From positions 54,087 to 118,086 of the forward strand of contig NZ_JAMXQU010000010.1 in assembly GCF_024054035.1 (NCBI RefSeq): 64,000 bases of DNA, given 5' to 3'. The notes under the pieces were generated by a model, which had not been told where the DNA came from, did no database searches, and saw only the letters and a program-made list of their open reading frames with translations. Of the stretch, positions 50,066 to 60,900 are shown piece after piece; positions within the stretch are counted from its first letter, which is position 1, and each line of letters starts with the position of its first letter. The translations under genes and the position numbers were made by a program. The stretch comes from Asaia lannensis NBRC 102526 (GTDB lineage: Bacteria > Pseudomonadota > Alphaproteobacteria > Acetobacterales > Acetobacteraceae).

Positions 50066-52933
50066 TTGACTGACCTGACGCCGCCAGCCGCACCCTTTGA
50101 CCAGATCCCGGTGACCATTGAGGAGGAAATGCGCTCCTCCTATCTCGCCTATGCCATGTCGGTCATCGTGTCGCGCGCGTTGCCGGATGTGCGTGACGGC
50201 CTCAAGCCGGTCCATCGCCGCATTCTCTACGCCATGCGTGAAAGCGGCTTTACTTCCGACAAGCCCTACCGCAAATCGGCCCGTGCGGTCGGTGATGTCA
50301 TGGGTAAATACCATCCCCACGGCGATAGCTCGATCTATGACGCTATGGTGCGTATGGCCCAGTCCTGGTCCATGCGCGTCCGTCTTATCGACGGTCAGGG
50401 CAATTTCGGCTCGGTCGATGGCGATAGCCCGGCCGCCATGCGTTACACCGAAGCACGTCTTGCCAAATCGGCGTCCTTCCTGCTCGACGATATCGACCGC
50501 GACACAGTTGATTTTCAGCCGAACTACGATGAAAGCGAAAGCGAACCCAAGGTTCTGCCCGCCGCCTTCCCCAATCTTCTCGTCAATGGCGCCTCCGGTA
50601 TCGCCGTCGGCATGGCGACCAACATTCCGACGCACAACCCCGGCGAAGTCATCGATGCGACGCTGGCCCTGATCGAAAACCCCGAAGCCACGCTCGATGA
50701 TCTGATGAAGATCATTCCCGGCCCGGATTTCCCGACAGGTGGCATCATCATGGGCCGCCGTGGCATTCGTCAGGCCTTTGAGACGGGCCGTGGCTCCGTG
50801 CCCATGCGCGCCCGTGCCGAAATCGAGGATATCCGCAAGGACCGTCAGGCGATCATCGTCACCGAAATTCCTTATCAGGTAAACAAGGCGACCCTGCAGG
50901 AAAAGATCGCCGATCTCGTCCGCGCCAAGGAAATCGAGGGGATTTCCGATATTCGCGATGAGAGCGATCGCTCCGGTATGCGTATCGTGATCGAGCTCAA
51001 GCGCGATGCGACACCCGAAGTGGTTCTGAACCAGCTCTACCGCTTCACCCAGCTTCAGACCTCGTTCAGCGTCAACTGCCTGGCCCTCGATGACGGCAAG
51101 CCCCGCACGATGGGGCTCAAGGACGTGCTGGAAGCCTTTATCCGCTTCCGTGAAGACGTCATCCTGCGCCGCGCACGCTTCGACCTGAACAAGGTGCGCG
51201 ATCGCGGCCACCTGCTCGTCGGTCTCGTCATTGCGGTCGCCAATATCGATGAGGTCATCGCCCTCATCCGCAGCGCCCCCGATGCCGCCACCGCACGCGA
51301 ATCCCTGATGGCCCGTGCCTGGAACGCCGCCGATGTGCAGCCGCTCATCGAGCTGATCCATGACGAAGGCAATGTCATTGTCGACGGCAAGGTCCATCTG
51401 ACTGAAGTGCAGGCCCGCGGTATTCTCGAACTGCGTCTGCAGCGCCTGACCGGTCTGGAGCGTGACAAGATCCAGGGCGAACTGAGCGAAGTCGCCACCA
51501 AGATCAACGAACTGCTCGAAATCATCGGCAGCCATGTTCGCCGCATGGAAGTCATGCGTCACGAGCTGCTTCTGGCCCGCGCCGAAATCGCCACGCCGCG
51601 CATGACCGAAATTTCGGATGCGCTGGGCGACCAGTCGGATGAAAGCCTGATCGAGCCCGGCCAGATGGTCGTCACCATCACACGTGACGGTTTCATCAAG
51701 CGCACACCGCTCGAAATCTTCCGCGCCCAGAACCGTGGCGGCCGTGGCCGTACGGCAGCAGGGCGTCGCGGTGACGATGTGATCGTCAACAGCTTCAACG
51801 CCCACACCCATCAATGGGTCATGTTCTTTTCTTCGGGCGGCAAGGCCTATCGCGAGAAAGTCTGGCGCCTGCCAGAGGCCTCTCCCACCGCCAAGGGACG
51901 CGCCCTGGTCAACCTCCTGCCCGACCTCGGCACGGATTCGATCACAGCCATCCTCGCTTTGCCGCAGGAAGAGGAGCAGTGGGAAGATCTGCACCTCGTC
52001 TTTGCAACAGCCAGCGGCAATGTGCGACGCAATCGCCTGAGCGATTTCAGGAACATCCGTGCTTCCGGCCTGATCGCCATGAAGCTCGATGAGGGCGACA
52101 GCCTGGTGGGTGTCGCAACCTGCCGCGAGGGTCAGGACGTGTTCCTTGCCACACGCAAGGCCCGCTCGATCCGCTTCCAGATCACCGATGACACACTGCG
52201 TGTTTTCGCCGGTCGTGACAGCTCGGGTGTACGCGGCATTCGCCTTGCCACAGGCGATGAGGTCAATTCGCTCTGCATCCTCAATCACGTCGATGCCAGT
52301 GTCGAGGAACGCTCCGCCTATCTGCGTGCGGCCAATGCCAAGCGCCGTGCCGAAGCCGCAGCCAATGCGGCCAGCACCGAGGAGGAGATCGAAGAGATCG
52401 CCTCTGACGATGCCGATGAGGCCATCGATGCTGGCGACCTGACACAGGAACGTTTCGACGAACTCGCCGCTCAGGAAGAGATCCTGCTTACCGTTACCGA
52501 TGCCGGCTTCGGTCGTCGCTCTTCCGCTTACGAATATCGCGTGAGCGGCCGTGGCGGTCAGGGCATTGCCAATATGACGCTCACAAACCCGAAACGCGGT
52601 CGTGAAGTCGTGGCCACTCTGCCCACGCTCGATGGCACGGACGTCATGATGGTAACCGATGTCGGTCGTCTCATCCGTGTGCCGGTCTCGCAGGTGCGTG
52701 TCATGGCCCGTCAGGCCAGCGGTGTCACCCTGTTCCGCGTCGGTGCAGAAGAACGCGTGACCAGCATCTTCCCGGTTGCCGAATCCGAAGGCACCGAGGC
52801 CGATGATGCCGATACCTCCCTTGAGGAGTCGGATGCGGTCGCCGCTGCTACGCAGGGGGACAACCCCGAAGACGCCACAGCATCACACGATACGTCTTCC
52901 GATGCGGCAACACCGGATGACAGTGAAAACTGA
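50066..52933 (+). CDS. gyrA: DNA gyrase subunit A
   Basis: The 955-aa DNA-cleaving subunit of gyrase, starting with TTG. Active-site Tyr is Y127 (AMRYTEARL). The quinolone region reads [17 protein letters not shown], with Ser88 and Asp92 at the positions of E. coli Ser83 and Asp87, so it is wild type there. The GyrA box is [12 protein letters not shown] near residue 555. The C-terminal domain has an acidic, Ala-rich insertion (about residues 755-805, [21 protein letters not shown]) between blades and a long Asp/Glu/Thr-rich tail (about the last 50 residues). Both could tune wrapping. It overlaps coaD by 17 nt. Confidence 0.96.
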   Translation: MTDLTPPAAPFDQIPVTIEEEMRSSYLAYAMSVIVSRALPDVRDGLKPVHRRILYAMRESGFTSDKPYRKSARAVGDVMGKYHPHGDSSIYDAMVRMAQSWSMRVRLIDGQGNFGSVDGDSPAAMRYTEARLAKSASFLLDDIDRDTVDFQPNYDESESEPKVLPAAFPNLLVNGASGIAVGMATNIPTHNPGEVIDATLALIENPEATLDDLMKIIPGPDFPTGGIIMGRRGIRQAFETGRGSVPMRARAEIEDIRKDRQAIIVTEIPYQVNKATLQEKIADLVRAKEIEGISDIRDESDRSGMRIVIELKRDATPEVVLNQLYRFTQLQTSFSVNCLALDDGKPRTMGLKDVLEAFIRFREDVILRRARFDLNKVRDRGHLLVGLVIAVANIDEVIALIRSAPDAATARESLMARAWNAADVQPLIELIHDEGNVIVDGKVHLTEVQARGILELRLQRLTGLERDKIQGELSEVATKINELLEIIGSHVRRMEVMRHELLLARAEIATPRMTEISDALGDQSDESLIEPGQMVVTITRDGFIKRTPLEIFRAQNRGGRGRTAAGRRGDDVIVNSFNAHTHQWVMFFSSGGKAYREKVWRLPEASPTAKGRALVNLLPDLGTDSITAILALPQEEEQWEDLHLVFATASGNVRRNRLSDFRNIRASGLIAMKLDEGDSLVGVATCREGQDVFLATRKARSIRFQITDDTLRVFAGRDSSGVRGIRLATGDEVNSLCILNHVDASVEERSAYLRAANAKRRAEAAANAASTEEEIEEIASDDADEAIDAGDLTQERFDELAAQEEILLTVTDAGFGRRSSAYEYRVSGRGGQGIANMTLTNPKRGREVVATLPTLDGTDVMMVTDVGRLIRVPVSQVRVMARQASGVTLFRVGAEERVTSIFPVAESEGTEADDADTSLEESDAVAAATQGDNPEDATASHDTSSDAATPDDSEN

Positions 52934-53444
52934 TCACGCCGCGAAGGGAACGCGTGTCGGGTTCTATCCCGGCACGTTCGATCCTTTCACCCTTGGCCAT
53001 CTCGACATCGCCCGTCGTGCGTGCGGGCTTGTCGACCGCCTCGTGATCGGCGTGGCCCTCAATCCCGGCAAAGCACCACGTCTCTCCGTACAGGAACGTT
53101 GCGCCCTGATTGCCGGGACCGTTGCCGATGAGGGGCTGACGCAGATCAGTGTCGTTCCTTTCGAAACCCTCATGGTCGAGGCAGCCCGCGAGCATGCCGC
53201 ACAGTTCATTATCCGCGGTCTGCGCTCGGAGTCAGACCTCACCAGCGAAATGCCCATGGCGGCCATCAACCGGCGCCTTGCACCCGAACTCGAAACCTTT
53301 TTTCTCACGTCACGCGAAGAGCATCGCCTGATTGCCTCCAGCCTCGTACGTGAGCTTCTGGCCTATGGGGGTGATATCCGTCCCTATGTGCCAGAGAATA
53401 TTGCCCGGTATCTCTTGTCCAGAACGACAGAGAGGCCGACATAG
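52917..53444 (+). CDS. coaD: pantetheine-phosphate adenylyltransferase
   Basis: CoaD transfers AMP to 4'-phosphopantetheine in CoA synthesis. Using the ATG at 52917 gives 175 aa ([19 protein letters not shown]); the open frame from 52776 is gyrA read in another frame. T25LGH28 ([12 protein letters not shown]) is the nucleotidyltransferase motif, and the segments [15 protein letters not shown] and [10 protein letters not shown] (the ISS-x-x-R equivalent) are also present. The 17-nt overlap with gyrA suggests translational coupling. A GTG at 52923 is an alternative start. Confidence 0.93.
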   Translation: MTVKTDHAAKGTRVGFYPGTFDPFTLGHLDIARRACGLVDRLVIGVALNPGKAPRLSVQERCALIAGTVADEGLTQISVVPFETLMVEAAREHAAQFIIRGLRSESDLTSEMPMAAINRRLAPELETFFLTSREEHRLIASSLVRELLAYGGDIRPYVPENIARYLLSRTTERPT

Positions 53445-53489
53445 GCCGTAGGGCCCTTCAAGGCCCCGCAAACACAAGGATGGAAGTCA

Positions 53490-53963
53490 ATGTCCGAGAC
53501 CAATAACCGCCTCGTCATGAAGCTCAAGACCGGCGATGTCGTGATCGAACTCCGCCCCGATATCGCCCCGCTTGCTGCCGAGCGTCTGCGCACCCTTTCC
53601 GAGCAGGGCTTTTATGACGGTGTGAAGTTCCATCGCGTTATCGAAGGCTTCATGGCACAGGGCGGCGACCCGACCGGCACCGGCTCGGGCGGTAGCGAAC
53701 TGCCCGATCTGAAGGCCGAATTCACGCGTGAAGCGAAGTTCGAGCGTGGCACGCTGGGCATGGCCCGCACCATGAACCCGAACTCTGCTAACAGCCAGTT
53801 CTTCATCATGTTCCAGCCCACGCCTTCGCTCGACGGCCAGTACACCATTGCAGGCCAGGTCGTGTCCGGCATGGAGCATATCGACCAGATCAAGCGCGGC
53901 TCCGGCGCCTCGGGCATGGTGAAAGACCCCGACACCATCATCTCCATGCGCCCGGAAGCCTGA
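53490..53963 (+). CDS. cytoplasmic cyclophilin-type peptidyl-prolyl isomerase
   Basis: A 157-aa cyclophilin without a signal peptide. Active-site blocks: FHRVIEGFMAQGGDPTGTGSGG (catalytic Arg in HRVI), ANSQFFIMFQPTPSLDGQYTIAGQV and MEHIDQIKRG. The ribosome binding site AAGGATGGAAG is clear. It helps fold proline-containing proteins. It is the third of the gyrA-coaD-ppi set, 45 bp after coaD. Confidence 0.93.
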   Translation: MSETNNRLVMKLKTGDVVIELRPDIAPLAAERLRTLSEQGFYDGVKFHRVIEGFMAQGGDPTGTGSGGSELPDLKAEFTREAKFERGTLGMARTMNPNSANSQFFIMFQPTPSLDGQYTIAGQVVSGMEHIDQIKRGSGASGMVKDPDTIISMRPEA

Positions 53964-53996
53964 TCCAAGGCAAAGCGGCAGCAAAAGCCGCACGAA

Positions 53997-54023
53997 AACC
54001 GACTGAACCCGATTCAGTCGGTT
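53997..54023 (+). terminator. hairpin after the cyclophilin gene
   Basis: Perfect 11-bp inverted repeat AACCGACTGAA / TTCAGTCGGTT with a 5-nt loop CCCGA, 34 bp after the stop. It has no T tract, so terminator activity is not certain; it may instead protect the 3' end or lie before the tRNA promoter. Confidence 0.5.
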
Positions 54024-54062
54024 GACGGCCTCTGGCTCATATTGTAGCCAGACGCCTCACGT

Positions 54063-54138
54063 GAACCGGTAGCTCAGCCGGTAGAGCATTCGACTTTTAA
54101 TCGAATGGTCGTGGGTTCGAGTCCCACCCGGTTCACCA
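54063..54138 (+). tRNA. tRNA-Lys (anticodon TTT), CCA encoded
   Basis: Cloverleaf is complete: acceptor GAACCGG (54063-54069) with CCGGTTC, D-arm GCTC/GAGC, anticodon stem TTCGA/TCGAA with loop CTTTTAA (anticodon TTT), T-arm GTGGG/CCCAC with TTCGAGT loop. Discriminator A and CCA are encoded at the 3' end. Confidence 0.97.
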
Positions 54139-54380
54139 CTCCCCTTCTTAAAATCCGACTACCCATAAAACGCTCGTGCACCATGGTGTCCAAACCATTC
54201 GGTGTGCCTTCTCCATGCCATTGATCGGAAAATTCGATCCAGAAATGGCATGGAGTCAGGTCGGACCAGGTGATAATCCAGCCACAGCCAAACTGAAATA
54301 CCTGATTCTCCTCTGGGAATTACATAACGTTATTGGTTATTTTACTGATTGTACGATGATATTTCCGCCGACTCTCTGCT

Positions 54381-55793
54381 ATGTCGGATACTATCATGCG
54401 CATCCTTTATCATCATATTCTGTGCAGAGCCTTTGCTCTTATCGGATCATTCTCGTGTCTCTCTCCTGCTCTGGGTAATCCGGCATCCGGTCCGGTCATA
54501 CTCGGGTTCGATCGTGATCTGATCCGACATGACAGTCAGACGAATGTCGATTACATCACGGTGCGCGATATCTACGGCATCAAGAATGCGATGGAAGCAG
54601 GCGACAGGTCGCGCCTTGAGAGCCTGCGTGCAGTTGTTGCATCGGCAGAGAATGTCCCCGCACTGAGAAAAATGATGATTGCCCTTTGCGATGCTTCTAT
54701 CGCTCGTGTGGATGGCGATTTTGCCCGTTCCTCGAACATCATCCTGCAGGCTCTTCATCAGGCGGGAAAGCTCGGCGATCTTTCCCAGACCATCAATCCC
54801 TTCGTGATCTTGCTGAAAAGCGTCCATATCGGCAATCTCATGCTTATGGGGCGCGTCCGCGACTGGGCAGACGAAACCGAACATATGCAATCCGGTTTCT
54901 ATGCGCCACTCAGGGCCTATTACAACAAACCGAATCTGGAATTCCGCAATATGGAATTCCTGCGCCTCTCCGTCCCTGCCCGGACCATACCAGATGCCAG
55001 TGTCGAGGGACCGTCATCAGACAGCGTCGAGCTGGATCCGACAGAAAGCCAGTTTGGTGACCAGACTGCGATTTCTGCAAAAGCGACTGTACAGATCGAT
55101 GGCGTTCCGGCAGCCGCCACATTCGGCACGGCAACCATTATCGGCTCGATACCCTTCACCCTGCAACGCGATCATCACTGGCCAATCATTGGTCGCATGG
55201 CCGGAAGCAAGGATATCTCCTCTACACCACGCCCTCAAGCTGTCGTTCTGATTCCCTCTATCAGGATCGGGCAAACAGTCCTGACAAACCAGATCATGAC
55301 CGTCACGCACGCGGAAACCGTGCTTATCGGTCTGCAGCAGCTGACACGTCTGCGTCATCTGACAATTACCAACAGGCATATCAGTTTCGGTCCTGCCGCA
55401 CCGATCTCCTGCAACCAAAGACCTGTGGTAAGCAGTTTCAGGGCGGGGGTCAGCATGTTTCTGCTCTTCCCCGTGTCCTACGAACGAGGCGACACACAGG
55501 GTATCTTAGGTATCGAGGATAATTCCCCCGATATCCTGACGGTCAATCTGGCAAGCTTCGAAGGCAGGATGGCGCATCGCAGTCACGCCGAATATCTCGA
55601 TACATCCTATGGACCACGTGCCCATGAAACAGTCTCGCAGAACGACACCGTAGACATCGGAGGCAAGAGCCTGCGTTCCACAGTGCGATATCAGATCGGT
55701 GACCCTACCGACCTGCCAGTCATTTCGATGGCGGCCCTCAAGACGCTCGATTTTTCACTGGATCTGCCGGAAAGCATGGCCTGCCTGCGCTGA
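54381..55793 (+). CDS. exported protein with two degenerate retropepsin-like domains (copy 1)
   Basis: A 470-aa protein with an N-terminal signal (MRILYHHILCRAFALIGSFSCLSPALG; ATG at 54396 is an alternative start). The first 200 residues are helical and contain RVDGDFARSSNIILQALHQAGKLGD. Two beta-rich domains follow, each with an aspartyl protease outline but no DTG: TFGTATIIGS near residue 250 with LIGLQQLTRLRHLTITNRHISFGP, and ILGIEDNSPDILTVNL near 375 with ISMAALKTLDFSLDLPE. The family ending LxGMDxLxxFxxxxD is thus present twice, degenerate. It is a paralog of the next gene; catalytic Asp residues are absent. Confidence 0.75.
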   Translation: MSDTIMRILYHHILCRAFALIGSFSCLSPALGNPASGPVILGFDRDLIRHDSQTNVDYITVRDIYGIKNAMEAGDRSRLESLRAVVASAENVPALRKMMIALCDASIARVDGDFARSSNIILQALHQAGKLGDLSQTINPFVILLKSVHIGNLMLMGRVRDWADETEHMQSGFYAPLRAYYNKPNLEFRNMEFLRLSVPARTIPDASVEGPSSDSVELDPTESQFGDQTAISAKATVQIDGVPAAATFGTATIIGSIPFTLQRDHHWPIIGRMAGSKDISSTPRPQAVVLIPSIRIGQTVLTNQIMTVTHAETVLIGLQQLTRLRHLTITNRHISFGPAAPISCNQRPVVSSFRAGVSMFLLFPVSYERGDTQGILGIEDNSPDILTVNLASFEGRMAHRSHAEYLDTSYGPRAHETVSQNDTVDIGGKSLRSTVRYQIGDPTDLPVISMAALKTLDFSLDLPESMACLR

Positions 55794-55932
55794 GTACGCC
55801 TTGTGCCTGCCTCGTCCGTTCTCCAAACCGGAGCGGATAGATAAATATCGAGCATGCAACCAGAATACTTCTTGCGTATCGATAGGCGGTGAATAGTCTC
55901 GACTGCCTGTTCTTTCACCGTGGTAAACATTT

Positions 55933-57372
55933 ATGCGCTGCGAGTTCTTCATAATGACCGTCTACCGCCTGCCAGTTCTCGCAGCCTTCCTGATCGCACA
56001 GTTCTTCATCCCTGTCAGTCAGGGTTATGCGGAAACGGCCCCGGGGACGGTCCATTCCCGACCGGGACAGGCGGGGCCAGTCCATTTCTTCGAAACCGAC
56101 ATACTGAACACCGATAAGCGGGGCAGAACGACACTGGCAGTCAGCGATTCACGCGGCATTCTGGATGCGCTGGAAGAGGGAGATACAGACCGCCTCGTCC
56201 AGATCAGGGATGCACTCGATGCAAGCGCCGGCCCGGAACCCGGCTTCAATGTCATGCGCAATGCCCTGTGCGATGCTGCCATTGCGCGAACACGGGGCGA
56301 TCTGCCCCGTTCCAACCGGATCATCCACGATGCCCTGCGTCAGGCTGAGCCCTGGGGCAATCCGGCCCTGAGCGTCAATCCCTTCAATTTCATGCTGCTT
56401 ACATTATTCGCCGGCAATCTTCTGCTTGAAGACCGTTCAACGGAGTGGGTGCAGGGCAAAGCCTATCTCGACCATTTCTTCCGCTCTCCTCTCAAGGTCC
56501 ATTATGGCAAACCCGGCCTCGTCTTCAACGATCTCGATCAGGTCATGCTCTCTGCCCGACAGGATGCACTCCCCCGGCTGGAAGCACGGGGCCCGCGGCA
56601 TGATACTGTCGTTTTCAACCCGTTCCAGACCCTTGTTAACGGCCTTCCAACGGCAACAGCCGGTGCCAGAGTTACCTTGGATGGAGCGCAGGAGAATGCC
56701 GTCATCAATACAGGAACCATGCTCGGTTCCGTCCCTGAGAGCCTCTATCAAAGTCATCACTGGCAGGTCATCGGTACCGTCTCACCCTTGCACGATGACA
56801 CGATTACCTCGTCAAAAGCCCTGCTGGTTCTTGTCCCGAGCCTGACACTCGGGCACACGACCTTCACCAACCAGATCATGCTGGTCACAAAAAGCAGCCA
56901 TGTCGTCATCGGTCTGCAATCACTGGGCGTGCTGAGCCATATTACCATCACAGACCACGATATGAGCTTCGGCCCAGATGCTCCCTTCTCCTGCAAACGC
57001 CATGCTGCCCTGCGGTCGGATATCTCAGGTCTGCAAGCCGGCCTCCTCCTTCCGGTGTCCTATGATGGCAGAACCCGGAAGGCTGTAATGGTGACGGGCG
57101 ACAATACACCTGAACCTCTCGTCATTCCCGTAAGCAGTCTCTCCGGCCTCAGGGGCACCCCGATCCATCAGAATTTCGAGACAGGCGCAGGCATGATCGG
57201 CGAAAACGCCATCATACGTCATGCCACGCTCCATATCGACGGTCACACCGTCAACGCCAGCATACGCTACCGCGTGGATGATACGACCCAACCGCCGGTT
57301 CTCACCATGTCGGCCCTTGAAGGAGCCAAATTCTCGTTCGACCTGCACGAAGGTGTCGCTTGTCTGGATTGA
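55933..57372 (+). CDS. exported protein with two degenerate retropepsin-like domains (copy 2)
   Basis: A 479-aa paralog of the previous gene (ATG at 55954 is an alternative start with a cleaner signal, MTVYRLPVLAAFLIAQFFIPVSQGYA). The first domain has AVINTGTMLGSV with N259-T-G261 in place of the DTG triad, and VVIGLQSLGVLSHITITDHDMSFGP. The second has MVTGDNTPEPLVIPVSSL and MSALEGAKFSFDLHEGVACLD. Shared landmarks with copy 1 are HHWxxIG, TNQIM, SFGP and the final ACL. Tandem duplication is evident. An Asn-for-Asp change in the active site suggests a binding rather than cleaving role. Confidence 0.75.
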   Translation: MRCEFFIMTVYRLPVLAAFLIAQFFIPVSQGYAETAPGTVHSRPGQAGPVHFFETDILNTDKRGRTTLAVSDSRGILDALEEGDTDRLVQIRDALDASAGPEPGFNVMRNALCDAAIARTRGDLPRSNRIIHDALRQAEPWGNPALSVNPFNFMLLTLFAGNLLLEDRSTEWVQGKAYLDHFFRSPLKVHYGKPGLVFNDLDQVMLSARQDALPRLEARGPRHDTVVFNPFQTLVNGLPTATAGARVTLDGAQENAVINTGTMLGSVPESLYQSHHWQVIGTVSPLHDDTITSSKALLVLVPSLTLGHTTFTNQIMLVTKSSHVVIGLQSLGVLSHITITDHDMSFGPDAPFSCKRHAALRSDISGLQAGLLLPVSYDGRTRKAVMVTGDNTPEPLVIPVSSLSGLRGTPIHQNFETGAGMIGENAIIRHATLHIDGHTVNASIRYRVDDTTQPPVLTMSALEGAKFSFDLHEGVACLD

Positions 57373-57383
57373 GCAAACGGCCT

Positions 57384-57842
57384 TCAGACCGGCAATTCCG
57401 GATCTGCTTTCACCTCTTCCATCACGGTATAGGTATGGGTCTGCCGAACACCCGGCAGACGGGTCAGCGTCTTGCCCAGAAAGGCACGATACGCATTCAT
57501 GTCCCTTACCCGCGCCTTGACCAGGTAATCGAAACCGCCCGCCACCATGTAGCATTCGCTGACCTGTGGCATGGCCCGTACAGCTTTGGCGAATGATTCG
57601 AAAATATCGGCGCTCGTCCGGTCGAGCGTCACCTGTACAAAAACCAGCAGACCCAGATTGACTCTCTCCGGGTCCAGACGCGCCATATAGCTTCTGACGA
57701 CACCGTTTTGCTCGAGTTTGCGCACGCGCTCCAGGGTCGCTGCTGGGCTCAGATTGACCAGACGCGATAGTTCGACATTGGTGACTCGCCCATCCTTCTG
57801 CAGAATTCGCAGTATCTTGCGGTCGATCTCATCCAGCACCAT
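57384..57842 (-). CDS. Lrp/AsnC-family regulator, probably of putA
   Basis: A 152-aa regulator (ATG at 57842 preferred; the frame opens at 57854). HTH: VTNVELSRLVNLSPAATLERVRKLEQNGVVRSY; ligand domain: FVQVTLDRTSADIFESFAKAVRAMPQVSECYMVAGGFDYLVKARVRD. It is divergent from putA across 134 bp. In Alphaproteobacteria an Lrp-type PutR activates putA in response to proline, so this is the likely role. It was probably placed next to the retropepsin pair by chance. Confidence 0.9.
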   Translation of the reverse strand: MVLDEIDRKILRILQKDGRVTNVELSRLVNLSPAATLERVRKLEQNGVVRSYMARLDPERVNLGLLVFVQVTLDRTSADIFESFAKAVRAMPQVSECYMVAGGFDYLVKARVRDMNAYRAFLGKTLTRLPGVRQTHTYTVMEEVKADPELPV

Positions 57843-57976
57843 GATTGCCACCATATAATATTCGTTATTATTTTTTTATACAGAACAATCGCTTCTCTCC
57901 CCAGCATTCTTCCGTAGCTCATTTGGTCAGACCCGCCGTAAGGGATCATAAACAACCAGCAACGATATGGCTCTCG

Positions 57977-60900
57977 ATGAACGCTTCTTTTGCCGCCTTT
58001 CGCATGATCACCCCTGAACGTTCGCCCCTCAGACAGGCGATCACGGATCACACCCGCGCCCCCGAAGCCGAACGGGTCGCCATCCTTTCCGGTCAGGCTG
58101 CACATACGGCAGAGCAGGAACAGCATTCACGCACCACAGCCCGCAAACTGGTCGAGGCCCTGCGTCGCAACGGTACGCCCGGTCTCGTTCAGGGCCTCAT
58201 CAGAGAGTACGACCTTTCCTCGCAGGAAGGCGTAGCCCTGATGTGCCTCGCCGAAGCATTGCTCCGTATTCCGGATACAGCCACGCGTGACGCGCTGATC
58301 CGCGACAAGATCGCCAGCGGCAACTGGCAGGGACATATACGCAAAGGGACGCCACTTTTCGTCAATGCCGCCACATGGGGACTGATCGTCTCCGGTGGCT
58401 TCCTTTCCACCACCCAGACACGCCGCCTTCCCCAGACGCTCGATGCGCTGGTCAAGCGCTGTGGCGAACCCGTCATACGTCGTGGCGTGGATATGGCCAT
58501 GCGCCTGATGGGCGAGCAGTTCGTCACAGGCCAGACCATCGATGAAGCGCTGAAAAACGGTCGAAAGCTGGAAGCAAGAGGCTTCCGCTATTCCTATGAC
58601 ATGCTGGGCGAAGCCGCGATGACGGCAGAAGATGCCGAACGCTATTATCGTGATTACGAGACAGCCATCCATGCCATTGGCAGAGCGGCCAACAAGCTTG
58701 GCGTGTATCGCGGGCCCGGCATTTCCATCAAGCTCTCAGCTCTTCATCCACGCTACGCGCGCCTCCAGCGTGATCGCGTCATGGCAGAACTCCTGCCGCG
58801 CGTGACGAAACTCGCCCATCTCGCCTGCTCCTACGATATCGGCTTCAATATCGATGCCGAAGAAGCCGATCGTCTGGAGCTGTCACTCGACCTGCTCGAA
58901 GCGCTGTGCTTCGACGAGGCGCTGAAGGACTGGAAGGGTATCGGTTTCGTCGTTCAGGCCTACCAGAAGCGCGCGCCCTTCGTGCTCGACTGGATCATCG
59001 ATCTCGCTCGACGCAGCGAACATCGTCTCATGGTTCGTCTGGTCAAGGGCGCCTATTGGGACAGCGAGATCAAGCGGGCCCAGACCGACGGACAGAGCGA
59101 TTTCCCGGTTTATACGCGCAAACTGCATACAGACATTGCCTATCTGGCTTGCGCGCGAAAACTGCTGGATGCTCCCGACGCCATCTTCCCGCAATTCGCC
59201 ACCCATAATGCCCAGACGCTTGCCAGCATCTATGCTTATGCCGGCCCTGATTTCTCGATTGAGAAATACGAATTCCAGTGCCTCCACGGCATGGGCGAAG
59301 GGCTCTATAACGAGGTCGTCGGCCCAGACAAGCTCAACCGCCCCGTTCGTATCTACGCGCCAGTCGGCACCCATGAAACGCTTCTGGCCTATCTGGTACG
59401 ACGCCTCCTCGAAAACGGAGCCAACTCCTCTTTCATCAACCGCATCCAGGACCCAGCCGTTCCGGTCGAGGATCTGATCGCAAGCCCGGTCACGCTCGCC
59501 CGGCGTGAAGGCACCCATTATGCCGTGACCCTGCCACCTGCGCTTTACGGCGCTGAGCGCAACAACTCGCGTGGCCTCGACCTGTCGGATGAAAACACGC
59601 TACGCCATCTGGCCAGAAGCTTTCTCGATACGACGACGCAGCTGTCTCATGCCGAGGGGGAAAGCAAGGGTGAAGCAATTACCAATCCGGCCAGCAGGAC
59701 CGATATCGTCGGTCATATCGCTTTCCTCACCCCCGAAGCGATAGACGAAGCCATAACACGCTCCGCAGCAGCCTTCCCTCTATGGCGTGATACGCCCCCG
59801 GACCACCGGGCAGCATTGCTTGAAAAAACGGCAGAGGCGCTTGAGGCGGAAACGCCACGTCTTATGGCGCTCATCATTCGCGAAGCTGGCAAGACGCTGG
59901 CGAATGCTGTGGCAGAGATACGCGAAGCTGTCGATTTCCTGCGCTATTACGCAGCCCAGACGCGACAGTTCGGGCCTGCGGCCAGCCCTCTCGGTCCCGT
60001 AGCCTGCATCAGCCCGTGGAATTTTCCGCTCGCTATTTTCATCGGTCAGGTCTCGGCAGCCCTCGCTGTCGGCAATACGGTTCTCGCCAAACCAGCTGAG
60101 GAAACGCCGCTTATCGCCAGAGAGGCGATCGACCTGATGCATAAGGCTGGCATTCCGGAAGATGTCGTACAGCTCATCCCGGGCGATGGCCGCGCTGGCG
60201 CACAGATCGTCGCCGATGCACGTGTCACTGCCGTCCTCTTCACGGGTTCGACCGATGTTGCGCGCCTCATCCAGCGTCAACTTGCCGGCAGGCTCAATGA
60301 AGACGGATCGCCTGTTCCGTTCATCGCCGAGACAGGTGGTCAGAACGCCCTGATCGTCGATAGCTCCGCCCTGACCGAACAGGTCGTGACCGATGTGCTC
60401 GCTTCAGCGTTCGACAGTGCAGGCCAACGATGCAGCGCCCTGCGTCTGCTCTGCGTGCAGGAAGACAGCGCAGACCGTCTTCTGACCATGCTCAAGGGCG
60501 CCATGCAGGAACTGCGTACCGGCACACCTGAGCGTCCCGACACCGATATCGGCCCTGTCATCAGCGCCGAAGCCCGGAAGATGATTGCCGACCATATCGT
60601 CGCATTCAAGGAGAAGGGACACAGAGTCTTTCAGTCTGCGCTCTCACCCGAAACCGATCAGGGCACATTCATTCCTCCCACCCTGATCGAGATCGACGCA
60701 ATTTCCGATCTGAAAAAAGAAGTTTTCGGACCCGTCCTGCATGTCCTTCGCTACAGACGCGAAGACCTGACCGAAGTGATGTCCGCTATCAATGCGACCG
60801 GTTACGCCCTGACCTTCGGTGTCCATTCCCGTATCGACGAGACGATCGAAACGCTCAAGGCACAGAGCCATGCAGGAAATGTCTATATCAACCGCAATCT

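Noticed and set aside
49871..52288. 805-aa antisense ORF opposite gyrA
   Set aside because: Same reason: GC-rich codon structure of gyrA leaves the opposite frame open. GyrA on the plus strand is unmistakable.
54063..54138. tRNA-Lys as an attachment site for the phage block
   Set aside because: It lies 15 kb from the block's right end with housekeeping genes between, and no repeat of its 3' end is seen near the block.
54139..54380. Leader gene or regulatory RNA before the retropepsin-like pair
   Set aside because: No stable structure or coding start is visible in the 240 bp; the stretch looks like ordinary spacer.
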